The position numbers and the translations under genes were made by a program. A stretch of 6,553 nt of DNA, from the NCBI GenBank assembly GCA_017530275.1, contig JAFXMP010000262.1, forward strand, positions 1-6,553, written 5' to 3'. This DNA comes from Clostridia bacterium. Its GTDB lineage: Bacteria; Bacillota_A; Clostridia; Christensenellales; Aristaeellaceae. Shown one piece after another: positions 1 through 5,344 of the stretch; within the stretch, counting starts at the first letter, position 1, and the number at the start of each line of letters is the position of its first letter. Under the pieces are notes generated by a model. It ran no database searches and was not told where the DNA came from. It was given only the letters and a program-made list of their open reading frames with translations.

Positions 1-1373
1 CCGCAGGACTCGTCACAGATGAATTCCATATAGAACTTGGCTACGTCGACCATGCAGTTGTCCTCATCGAGGACGATCATACCGCCGGAGCCCATCATGG
101 AGCCGGCAGCGATCAGGGTGTCATAATCCACGGGGGTATCCAGCAGTTCGGTGGGCAGGCAGCCGCCGGAAGGACCGCCGGTCTGCACGGCCGTGAACTT
201 CTTGCCGCCCGGGATGCCGCCGCCGATATCGTAAATGATGGTGCGCAGCGGGGTGCCCATGGGCACTTCGACGAGGCCGGTGTTGTTGATCTTGCCGCCC
301 AGGGCGAACACCTTGGTGCCCTTGCTCTTTTCGGTGCCCATGGAAGCGAACCAGTCCGCGCCGTTCAAGATGATCTGGGCGACGTTGGCGTAGGTTTCCA
401 CGTTGTTGAGCATGGTGGGCTTGGCGAACAGGCCCTTGACCGCGGGGAACGGGGGACGGGGGGTGGGCTCGCCGCGCTTGCCTTCGATGGAGCGCATGAG
501 GGCGGTTTCTTCGCCGCAGACGAACGCGCCGGCGCCCAGGCGGATCTGGATATCGAAGTCAAAACCGGTTTCAAAAATGTTCTTGCCCAGCAGGCCGTAT
601 TCGCGGGCCTGGCTGATGGCGATTTCCAGACGCTTCACAGCGATAGGATACTCCGCGCGGACGTAAATATACCCTTCCGTCGCGCCGATGGCGTAGCCGG
701 CGATGGCCATGGCTTCCAGCACGGCATGCGGATCGCCTTCCAGCACGGAACGGTCCATGAACGCGCCGGGGTCGCCCTCGTCAGCGTTGCAGGCCACGTA
801 CTTCTGATCCGCAACGGAGGCCGCCGCGAACTTCCATTTGAGGCCGGTGGGGAAGCCGCCGCCGCCGCGGCCGCGCAGGCCGGACTTGAGGATCTCCTCG
901 ATGACCTGTTCGCGGGTCATGGAGGTCAGTGCCTTTTCCAGGGCTTTGTAGCCGTCGAAGGCCAGGTATTCATCGATGTTTTCAGGATCGATCACGCCGC
1001 AGTTGCGCAGCGCGATGCGGTGCTGATGCTTATAGAAGTTGATGTCGGTGAGCGCCTTGTTGGCGTTCTGCTCGTGGGTGGCGTGATCGGCGTAGACCAG
1101 GTGCTGCACCTTGCGGCCTTTGAGCAGATGCTCGGACACGATCTCATCTACGTCCTCCACCTTCACCCGGGAGTAGAAGGTGCCTTCGGGATACACGATA
1201 ACCACGGGGCCCGCTTCGCAAAGGCCGAAGCAGCCGGTGCGCACGACCTTGACTTCTTTATCCAGGCCGTTTTCCTTGATCTTTTCCTCAAAGCGCTGGA
1301 TCAACTGCGCGGAGCCGGACGAAGAACAGCCGGTGCCGCCGCAGCAGAGCACGTGAGCGCGATAAATTTCCAT
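1..1373 (-). CDS. hndC: NuoF/HndC-like NADH-binding flavoprotein subunit of [FeFe]-hydrogenase (partial, C-terminus missing)
   Basis: By family this subunit oxidises or reduces NAD(P)(H) through FMN and passes electrons via Fe-S clusters to a soluble [FeFe]-hydrogenase. The reverse strand is open from ATG 1373 to base 1, giving 457 whole codons. Residues 1-90 form a thioredoxin-like [2Fe-2S] domain with Cys11, Cys16, Cys48 and Cys52 (CGGTGC and TGCFGLC). The FMN/NADH core follows: GRGGGGFPTGLKW at about 168-180, NADEGDPGAF at 196-205 and GAGAFVCGEETAL at 280-292. The visible part ends in DESC, the first Cys of the family's ESCGxCxPCR [4Fe-4S] motif. Full-length relatives are near 600 residues, so the rest of that cluster and a C-terminal 2x[4Fe-4S] ferredoxin domain should lie to the left. 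A GGGAGGAG ribosome site precedes the ATG. The N-terminal ferredoxin domain favours HndC/HydB over NuoF of respiratory complex I; the exact partner is inferred. Confidence 0.93.
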   Translation of the reverse strand, partial: MEIYRAHVLCCGGTGCSSSGSAQLIQRFEEKIKENGLDKEVKVVRTGCFGLCEAGPVVIVYPEGTFYSRVKVEDVDEIVSEHLLKGRKVQHLVYADHATHEQNANKALTDINFYKHQHRIALRNCGVIDPENIDEYLAFDGYKALEKALTSMTREQVIEEILKSGLRGRGGGGFPTGLKWKFAAASVADQKYVACNADEGDPGAFMDRSVLEGDPHAVLEAMAIAGYAIGATEGYIYVRAEYPIAVKRLEIAISQAREYGLLGKNIFETGFDFDIQIRLGAGAFVCGEETALMRSIEGKRGEPTPRPPFPAVKGLFAKPTMLNNVETYANVAQIILNGADWFASMGTEKSKGTKVFALGGKINNTGLVEVPMGTPLRTIIYDIGGGIPGGKKFTAVQTGGPSGGCLPTELLDTPVDYDTLIAAGSMMGSGGMIVLDEDNCMVDVAKFYMEFICDESC

Positions 1374-1405
1374 TGCTTTCTCCTCCCTTATTGCGTCCTA
1401 TGCGA

Positions 1406-1780
1406 TTAGGCTTCGGCAGCGCCGATGGTGTATTCATCCACGGGACGGCCGTTGACGATGTGTTCGGCCACCACGCGGCCCACCTTTTCAGGGGTCATAT
1501 GCACGTAGGTCACCTTTTCCTTGCCGGGAACGATCACGTCCACCATGGGCTCCAGACGGCACATGCCGATGCAGCCGGTCTGGGACACGGTCACGTGCTG
1601 AAGGCCGCGCTTGCTGATTTCGTCCATGAAGGCCAGCATGACGGGCCGGGCGCCGGCGGCGATGCCGCAGGTAGCCATGCCGATCACCACGCGGGTCGCT
1701 TCGCTCTCGTCTTCCTTACGCATATTGATGCGGTTCAGGGTTTGCTTGCGGATGGCTTCCAGTTCAGCCAAAGATTTCAT
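1406..1780 (-). CDS. hndB: HndB-like small [2Fe-2S] ferredoxin-domain protein
   Basis: This 124-aa protein belongs to the thioredoxin-like [2Fe-2S] ferredoxins found as a separate subunit in multimeric NAD(P)-linked hydrogenases, where it is thought to relay electrons. An N-terminal helix (about 1-25) is followed by VVIGMATCGIAAGA (31-44) and SQTGCIGMC (66-74). Only three cysteines are present: Cys38, Cys70 and Cys74. The fourth ligand of a classical cluster is not evident; TCGIAAGA is, as I recall, typical of this subfamily rather than a local mutation. The start at 1780 is chosen because GGAGG lies 9 bases upstream and the ATG overlaps the previous gene's stop in an ATGA, which suggests translational coupling. 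A longer reading to 1837 would lie inside the upstream gene and lacks support. The flavoprotein gene begins 32 bp downstream. Confidence 0.9.
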   Translation of the reverse strand: MKSLAELEAIRKQTLNRINMRKEDESEATRVVIGMATCGIAAGARPVMLAFMDEISKRGLQHVTVSQTGCIGMCRLEPMVDVIVPGKEKVTYVHMTPEKVGRVVAEHIVNGRPVDEYTIGAAEA

Positions 1781-2331
1781 AGAATGACACCTCCAAAGAT
1801 CGGTTCTATTTCTTCCCGCAGGGAGTCCAGCATCCATGCGGCAATTTCCGGTTCGTTAAGCGGCACGCCCTGCAAAGCCTGGCGGATTTCCCGGGTGTCA
1901 AACTGCATTTCGCCCTTCGGGGAGCGGCAGTGCAGCGTAAATTCCGGCCTGTCCGGGTTCATGGTGACAAGGGTCGTCATCGTGCCCGGCAGATCGCCCA
2001 GGGGCAGGCAGTCAATGGAGCGGGTATCCAGGGTGGCGGTCAGGGCCGTGCCCTTTCCCAGGGTGCTTTCAATGGCCAGATCGCCCCCGGCCAGACGGCA
2101 GTTTTCCGCCATCATGGGAATGCCGAGGCCCACCTTGCGGGTGGTGCGCGTCGTGGCAAAGGGGCTTTGCACGCGGGCGAGCAATTCCGTGCTCATGCCC
2201 GTTCCATCGTCCTCGATAATGATGGAGAGCATGCCCTTTTCATCCAATTGCACCGTCAGGGATACCACCGTCGCCTGGGCCCGGATGCTGTTTTGCATCA
2301 GATCCAGAATATGCAGGGACAAATCGCGCAT
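1777..2331 (-). CDS. GHKL-family ATP-binding protein (histidine kinase-like ATPase domain) in hydrogenase operon
   Basis: This 184-aa protein has a Bergerat-fold ATPase domain at about 1-105. The N-box is HILDLMQNSIRA (7-18, Asn14), the G1 box is EDDGTGM (40-46), the ATP lid with G2 box is PFATTRTTRKVGLG (57-70), and a GKGT lies at 92-95. There is no HisKA dimerisation domain, phospho-acceptor helix, sensor domain or membrane segment, so it is not a complete sensor kinase. Residues about 106-184 form a tail I cannot assign. Small proteins of this kind are, to my knowledge, recurrent between the NuoE-like and ferredoxin-like genes of clostridial hydrogenase operons; their role is not settled. 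Possible roles are regulation, like an anti-sigma kinase, or complex maturation. The gene starts 3 bp after the upstream stop and overlaps the next gene by 4 bp. Its ribosome site is weak (GAGAGCAGG), consistent with coupling. Confidence 0.9.
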   Translation of the reverse strand: MRDLSLHILDLMQNSIRAQATVVSLTVQLDEKGMLSIIIEDDGTGMSTELLARVQSPFATTRTTRKVGLGIPMMAENCRLAGGDLAIESTLGKGTALTATLDTRSIDCLPLGDLPGTMTTLVTMNPDRPEFTLHCRSPKGEMQFDTREIRQALQGVPLNEPEIAAWMLDSLREEIEPIFGGVIL

Positions 2332-2334
2332 GGG

Positions 2335-2811
2335 TTAAGCCTGCTCTCTGTACTTGGCCAGGATGCCGGGGATATCGTCGGGGACCAGACGCCCGTAGAC
2401 CTCATCGTTGATGGTCATAACAGGAGCAAGGCCGCAGGCGCCCAGGCACCGGGTGGCGTTCAGGGTGAACAGACCGTCGGGAGACGTCTTGCCCACGGGG
2501 GTTTTCAGTTCTTCGCTCAGCCTGTCGAGCACCTTCTGGCTGCCCTTCACATAGCAGGCCGTGCCAAGGCATACGCTGATGGTGTACTTACCGTTGGGCT
2601 CCAGACGGAACTGGGAATAGAACGTCGCGACGCCGTAGACCTCGCTCAGCGTGACGCCCAGGCCCTCCGCGATGATCTTCTGAACATCCATGGGCACACA
2701 GCCGAAAATCCCCTGCGCCTTCTGCAGCACGGGCATCAGGGCGCCGGGCTGGCTCTTCAGCTCTGCGATCACCTGGTTCAGCTGTTCATACTTGTCTTTC
2801 ATGTCCGGCAT
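2335..2811 (-). CDS. hndA: NuoE/HndA-like [2Fe-2S] subunit of NAD(P)-linked [FeFe]-hydrogenase
   Basis: This 158-aa protein matches the usual 150-170 residues of the 24-kDa/NuoE family, which holds one [2Fe-2S] cluster in a thioredoxin-like fold and docks on the NuoF-like flavoprotein. The N-terminal helical region (5-60) contains the family's LPVLQKAQGIFG-type stretch (here LMPVLQKAQGIFGCVP) and EVYGVATFYSQF (57-68). Cluster ligands are Cys81 and Cys86 (CLGTAC) and Cys122 and Cys126 (CLGAC). It is the first gene of the operon. AAGGAGG lies 12 bases before ATG 2811, slightly far but much closer than for the alternative in-frame ATG at 2802. Assignment to a hydrogenase rather than complex I or formate dehydrogenase rests on the following ATPase and HndB-like genes. 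It could also serve another bifurcating flavoenzyme, because the catalytic subunit is outside the window. Confidence 0.92.
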   Translation of the reverse strand: MPDMKDKYEQLNQVIAELKSQPGALMPVLQKAQGIFGCVPMDVQKIIAEGLGVTLSEVYGVATFYSQFRLEPNGKYTISVCLGTACYVKGSQKVLDRLSEELKTPVGKTSPDGLFTLNATRCLGACGLAPVMTINDEVYGRLVPDDIPGILAKYREQA

Positions 2812-2833
2812 GACAGTATAAGACCTCCTTCAT

Positions 2834-2854
2834 GATTTGCTCGGATTTGCTCCG
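2834..2854 (-). repeat. 9-bp direct repeat and short hairpin in the hydrogenase leader
   Basis: GATTTGCTC occurs at 2834-2842 and again at 2844-2852 (forward-strand reading), spaced by one helical turn. The second copy also forms a small hairpin, CGGA-TTTGC-TCCG (2842-2854). Both lie in the predicted untranslated leader, just upstream of the AAGGAGG ribosome site. It could be a regulator site, a leader structure, or chance. Confidence 0.35.
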
Positions 2855-2894
2855 AATGTGGCGGCATTTTTGTGTATCGTATATGCCATTGTCT

Positions 2895-2903
2895 ATCATA
2901 ACA
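2895..2903 (-). promoter_or_regulatory. Probable extended -10 promoter of the hydrogenase operon
   Basis: On the reverse strand this reads TGTTATGAT: a -10 hexamer TATGAT preceded by the TGn extension. No good -35 hexamer is seen 16-18 bp upstream, so recognition would depend on the extended -10. A start near 2888 would leave a leader of about 77 nt before the NuoE-like ATG. This is a prediction from motif and position only. Confidence 0.5.
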
Positions 2904-3095
2904 TATTTTCCGCCGAAATGCACGCCCAAAAACAAAAAATCATACAAAAAATATCATGAATTTTCCGTAAATTTTGGTTCTTTCACATTTTCTGCGTTTT
3001 TCGCCCGCGCTGATTTGGTTTTCCTGACGAAGGAGGCGTGTCCCGCTTTCCCTGGGGAACGCCAAAAAGAAAAATCAAAAACGTCAAAAAGAGGA
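2904..3095. other. AT-rich intergenic stretch without a recognised gene
   Basis: Between the divergent hydrogenase operon and tRNA-Trp gene this stretch is rich in A and T runs. Short open frames crossing it on both strands match no family and lack suitable ribosome sites with sensible products. One imperfect hairpin is visible (GGCGT at 3035-3039 pairing with ACGCC at 3059-3063, with a partly paired inner stem), but no T-run follows on either strand, so I do not call it a terminator. Confidence 0.6.
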
Positions 3096-3124
3096 TTGAC
3101 ATTTTTTCCGATCTGCGCTATAAT
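3096..3124 (+). promoter_or_regulatory. Consensus sigma-70/sigma-A promoter of tRNA-Trp
   Basis: A perfect -35 TTGACA (3096-3101), 17-bp spacer and perfect -10 TATAAT (3119-3124) are present. Transcription should begin around 3131, about 8 nt before the mature tRNA 5' end. The strength fits a stable-RNA gene. Confidence 0.9.
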
Positions 3125-3138
3125 CACATCCGTTGTGT

Positions 3139-3212
3139 AGGGGAATGGTGTAATGGTAACACGTGGGTCTCCAAAACCTTTGTTGAGGGTTCGAATCCTT
3201 CTTCCCCTGCCA
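3139..3212 (+). tRNA. tRNA-Trp (anticodon CCA)
   Basis: A full cloverleaf can be drawn. The acceptor AGGGGAA (3139-3145) pairs with TTCCCCT (3202-3208). The D-arm uses GTGT/ACAC (3148-3151 with 3159-3162). The anticodon loop CTCCAAA (3169-3175) has CCA at 3171-3173. The T-arm GAGGG/CCTTC (3185-3189 with 3197-3201) holds loop TTCGAAT. The outermost anticodon-stem pair is T-T. Discriminator G and the CCA end are encoded (3209-3212). It reads UGG codons. The gene is intact and its 3' end faces the integrase gene of a mobile element, so it is probably the element's integration target, with the 3' end restored by the insertion. Confidence 0.96.
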
Positions 3213-3218
3213 AGCAGA

Positions 3219-3253
3219 AAGCCCAGGAAATGCAACGGTTTCCCGGGCTTTTT
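3219..3253. terminator. Hairpin terminator after tRNA-Trp, possibly bidirectional
   Basis: AAGCCCAGGAAA (3219-3230) pairs with TTTCCCGGGCTT (3239-3250) with one A-C mismatch across an 8-nt loop, followed by TTT. It lies 6 nt after the tRNA CCA end. Read leftwards, the same stem is followed by TCTGCTT, a poorer U-tract, and may also stop the integrase transcript before it runs antisense through the tRNA. Confidence 0.75.
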
Positions 3254-3272
3254 ACTTGCTCAAAAATAGGTG

Positions 3273-3295
3273 TTTACCCTTTAATTTACCCTTTA
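3273..3295. repeat. Tandem 11-bp direct repeats between tRNA and integrase
   Basis: TTTACCCTTTA occurs at 3273-3283 and, exactly, at 3285-3295 (12-bp period). Position between the putative attachment core and the integrase gene, plus about one-turn spacing, suggests arm-type binding sites for the recombinase N-terminal domain. This is inferred from layout. Confidence 0.5.
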
Positions 3296-3325
3296 CAGCT
3301 TTTTTTACGGGTGCAATGCCTTTTG

Positions 3326-3343
3326 CATTCATTGACATTCATT
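3326..3343. repeat. CATTCATT direct repeats at the integrase stop codon
   Basis: CATTCATT is found at 3326-3333 and 3336-3343, spaced by 10 bp, the second copy overlapping the integrase stop codon. AATGC (3315-3319) and GCATT (3325-3329) also form a short inverted repeat beside it. These may be additional recombinase or accessory-protein sites, or simple-sequence chance. Confidence 0.35.
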
Positions 3344-4508
3344 AAACATTTTCAATTCCAGCCATAAATGCTTCCATCCTGCTTGCCGAATCCTGCCGCA
3401 TGGCTTCCGTATAGTGGGCATATTTGTCAAGGGTAAAAGCAACGGTGGCATGGCCCAGGTTTGCGCTGATCGTCTTTACATCATCCCCGGCACGAATAGC
3501 AGCCACGGCATAGGTGTGCCGTAAATCGTGGAAGCGCAGCCCAGAAATACCAATCCTTTCCCCCGCCTTTGTGACGGCATGGGTCAATGTGCTGTGTGCA
3601 TAGTGCTTTCCGAATGGGTCAGTAAACACCAATCCGGGAAATCCATCATCATGCCATTGATCCCCTGCCTGCAATCGCTGGGCAGCCTGTTCTTTCTTCC
3701 GGGCTTTTAGTATTTCCATAACGGACGGGGCCGGGGTTAGCTTCCTGGCCTTGTCATTCTTGGGCGGCGCGAACTTATAGACACCGCCTTTTTTCTTTTC
3801 GTGGATCAACTGGCGATCAATAAAGATTGTACCATGTACAAAATCCACCCGATCCCATGTCAAGGCCATAATTTCAGACTGGCGCATCCCCGTGAACATC
3901 GTCACTTTGCAAATTGTCTGGTATTCGCTGCCTTTGAGCACGCCAAGAAAAGCGCCCATTTCCCCCGCATCCAGCGGGCGCATTTCCACCTGTTCCAATC
4001 TGGGCAGCGTGACCATATCGCAGGGATTTGTCCTGATGTACTCCAACCGTACCGCCTGATCCAGCGCACGATGAAGCACGCCGTTGATATTGCGGATCGT
4101 TTTCGGGGACAGATTGAGCCGATTATAGAATGTCTGTATTTGGTGCGGCTTCAATTCTGCCAGCTTCACAGCGCCTATGGCGGGCTTGATGTGAACGCGC
4201 ACTTGGGTTTCGTAAGTGGCCTTTGTATGCTCTTTGATGCCGTTGCAATACTCTTTGAGCCATATATCCAGCCATTGCCCCACCCGCATCTTGGACGGCT
4301 CCAGGAATGCCCCTTGATCCAATTCATGGGTAATTCGCCGTAGCTTCTGGGCCACTTCCGCTTCCGTCTTTCCGTATACGGATTTTTGTATCTGCTTCCC
4401 CGATCCGGGATCACGCCCCAGAGTATACCGCGCTTCCCAAGAGCCGTCTTTCCGCTGTCTGATTGTTCCGCTTCCTTGAGGCGCACGTGTGTTGCCGCGC
4501 TTGGGCAT
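3342..4508 (-). CDS. int: Tyrosine recombinase / phage-type integrase
   Basis: This 388-aa protein would catalyse site-specific integration and excision of the element, probably at the neighbouring tRNA-Trp 3' end. Residues about 10-60 look like an arm-binding AP2-like domain (GSGTIRQRKDGSWEARYTLG). Residues about 72-170 form the SAM-like core-binding domain, and 175-388 the catalytic domain. Visible active-site residues are Arg209 (FTGMRQSE), probably Lys250 (PPKNDKARKL), His327 and Arg330 (HDLRH), His353 (LGH) and nucleophile Tyr363 (DKYAH). Length and domain order match full-length Tn916/phage-type integrases, and no lesion is seen. The start at 4508 is preferred over 4559 because AGGGAGAG lies just upstream and only one base separates it from the repressor stop. 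It is therefore probably co-transcribed and coupled with the repressor, so no separate promoter was sought. Confidence 0.96.
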   Translation of the reverse strand: MPKRGNTRAPQGSGTIRQRKDGSWEARYTLGRDPGSGKQIQKSVYGKTEAEVAQKLRRITHELDQGAFLEPSKMRVGQWLDIWLKEYCNGIKEHTKATYETQVRVHIKPAIGAVKLAELKPHQIQTFYNRLNLSPKTIRNINGVLHRALDQAVRLEYIRTNPCDMVTLPRLEQVEMRPLDAGEMGAFLGVLKGSEYQTICKVTMFTGMRQSEIMALTWDRVDFVHGTIFIDRQLIHEKKKGGVYKFAPPKNDKARKLTPAPSVMEILKARKKEQAAQRLQAGDQWHDDGFPGLVFTDPFGKHYAHSTLTHAVTKAGERIGISGLRFHDLRHTYAVAAIRAGDDVKTISANLGHATVAFTLDKYAHYTEAMRQDSASRMEAFMAGIENV

Positions 4509-4509
4509 T

Positions 4510-5004
4510 TTATAGTCTCTCCCTATCAAACTTTTTGGAAATGTTTTCCAACAACGCAATGAACATATCCTTTGTTATCGCCCCTGAGAACAGCAGCGGA
4601 GTAATGCGAACGATCAAATCACCTGCTTCTGGCGGGAAACAAGAAAGTGGGTTGATAGCGTTTTCATCGAAGTATCCTGGCGCTGGCGCTGGCAGATCGA
4701 TCACGAAATGCTTGCATTCTTTCTCTTCCAGCGAACAACCCGGAACTTCGGAAACCATCTTGCCGACTACTCTGACAACATCTCCCCAATTTGATAATAC
4801 CTGCTCGCTTCTGCCGGCAAGCGCGTCCAGAGAAACGCCCAACGCATCAGCTAAACGCATGGCTGCTTCAAACGTGGGTATTTTTTCGCCTCTCTCATAC
4901 CACCCAATAGCAGCCGCAGAACATTTGGCTTTGTCGGCAAGCTGTTTTTGTGTCCAATTCTGCGCTTTTCGTAATTCAAGTATCTTTTTAGAAAACCCTT
5001 CCAT
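4510..5004 (-). CDS. XRE/Cro-CI-type helix-turn-helix repressor
   Basis: This 164-aa protein has an N-terminal HTH_3 domain at about 6-62: ILELRKAQNWTQKQLADKAKCSAAAIGWYERG, then the typical IPTFEAAMRLADALGVSLDAL. It probably keeps the element quiescent by binding between the divergent promoters at 5005-5130 and also regulates itself. The C-terminal part (about 70-164) matches no domain I recognise. It lacks the Ser/Lys protease signature of S24/LexA-like repressors, so induction by RecA-stimulated self-cleavage is not expected. The start at 5004 has AGGTGA seven bases upstream. The stop lies one base before the integrase start. The immediate neighbour on the other side is a divergent excisionase-like gene, the usual layout of a lysogeny module. 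Confidence 0.9.
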   Translation of the reverse strand: MEGFSKKILELRKAQNWTQKQLADKAKCSAAAIGWYERGEKIPTFEAAMRLADALGVSLDALAGRSEQVLSNWGDVVRVVGKMVSEVPGCSLEEKECKHFVIDLPAPAPGYFDENAINPLSCFPPEAGDLIVRITPLLFSGAITKDMFIALLENISKKFDRERL

Positions 5005-5023
5005 GTTTGCTCACCTCAAAAAT

Positions 5024-5052
5024 ATGATAACACAAAAAATAGAACATTTCAA
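5024..5052 (-). promoter_or_regulatory. Leftward promoter of the repressor-integrase operon
   Basis: Reverse strand: -35 TTGAAA (5047-5052), 17-bp spacer, -10 TATCAT (5024-5029) with an upstream TG extension. The transcript would start near 5017, giving a leader of about 13 nt that contains the AGGTGA ribosome site. Confidence 0.7.
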
Positions 5053-5067
5053 GATAAATAAAATAAA

Positions 5068-5080
5068 AAGTACAATACTT
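5068..5080. promoter_or_regulatory. Candidate operator (inverted repeat) in the divergent switch region
   Basis: AAGTA-CAA-TACTT is a perfect 5-bp inverted repeat lying between the two divergent promoters. Its right arm overlaps the first two bases of the rightward -35 (TTGACA at 5079-5084). A repressor bound here would block the rightward promoter. The arms are short and only one clear copy is seen, so the assignment is tentative. Confidence 0.45.
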
Positions 5081-5106
5081 GACATTTTAGCACCAAATGG
5101 TATAAT
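5079..5106 (+). promoter_or_regulatory. Rightward early promoter of the excisionase-like/replication operon
   Basis: A perfect -35 TTGACA (5079-5084), 16-bp spacer and perfect -10 TATAAT (5101-5106) with TGG just before it (extended -10). The predicted start near 5113 leaves a very short leader containing AAAGGAGG (5115-5122). Such a strong promoter would need tight repression in the integrated state. Confidence 0.85.
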
Positions 5107-5130
5107 TAACACCGAAAGGAGGTTTTCATT

Positions 5131-5328
5131 ATGGAGACCAAAGAAAAAGAAGTGCCTGTCCTTGTCGGCTGGCGGGTCTGGTGTGAATCGTTTGGCGGCA
5201 CAAAAGCAATGTTCTATCGGCTCGTGAACCGTGAAGACGTACCTGCTGTATCGATCGGAGGCAGGAAGTTCTTGCTCCGTGACGGCCTTGAAAAGTGGCT
5301 GGCTGAACAGTCGGAGCAGAAAGCATGA
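5131..5328 (+). CDS. Small winged-helix DNA-binding protein, excisionase/MerR-like
   Basis: This 65-aa protein carries a compact excisionase-type winged helix-turn-helix: GGTKAMFYRLVNREDVPAVSIGGRKFLLRDGLEKWLAEQ (about 22-60, given in two motifs, FYRLV and IGGRKFLLRDGLEKWL). It resembles the VSRxTVYRLIxxGxLPAVRIGxR pattern of Xis/AlpA-like proteins. Being the first gene opposite the repressor-integrase operon, it may direct excision by bending DNA at the attachment site, or act as a Cro/AlpA-like early regulator. The ATG has a perfect AAAGGAGG eight bases upstream. The replication gene follows after 16 bp. The DNA-binding fold is well supported; the choice between excisionase and regulator is not. 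Confidence 0.87.
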   Translation: METKEKEVPVLVGWRVWCESFGGTKAMFYRLVNREDVPAVSIGGRKFLLRDGLEKWLAEQSEQKA

Positions 5329-5344
5329 TGCGGGCGGTGATGTG

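Noticed and set aside
726..1409. Forward-strand open frame of 227 codons
   Set aside because: It is antisense to the NuoF/HndC-like gene, whose cofactor motifs are unmistakable. GC-rich coding DNA often leaves the opposite strand open. The product is an Ala/Gly/Val-rich sequence with no family resemblance.
1373..2835. Long forward-strand open frames (1373-2338 and 1930-2835)
   Set aside because: Both are antisense shadows of the hydrogenase genes, with His/Arg/Gly-rich or Ser/Arg-rich products and no ribosome sites.
2887..2903. Rex operator over the hydrogenase -10 element
   Set aside because: The reverse strand shows TGTTA followed later by ACAAT, but the arms do not pair as TTGTTAA-N4-TTAACAA would, so the match is too weak to report as a site.
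3035..3063. Terminator or riboswitch-like hairpin
   Set aside because: The stem is imperfect (GGCGT/ACGCC with an inner mismatch) and is followed by A-rich or mixed sequence rather than a T-run. It matches no RNA family known to me.
2832..3367. Short open frames crossing the tRNA-Trp gene on both strands
   Set aside because: They read through the tRNA, its promoter or terminator, and their products match nothing.
4463..5227. Forward open frame of 254 codons
   Set aside because: Antisense to the repressor and crossing the divergent promoter region. The repressor has a clear HTH domain and a good ribosome site.
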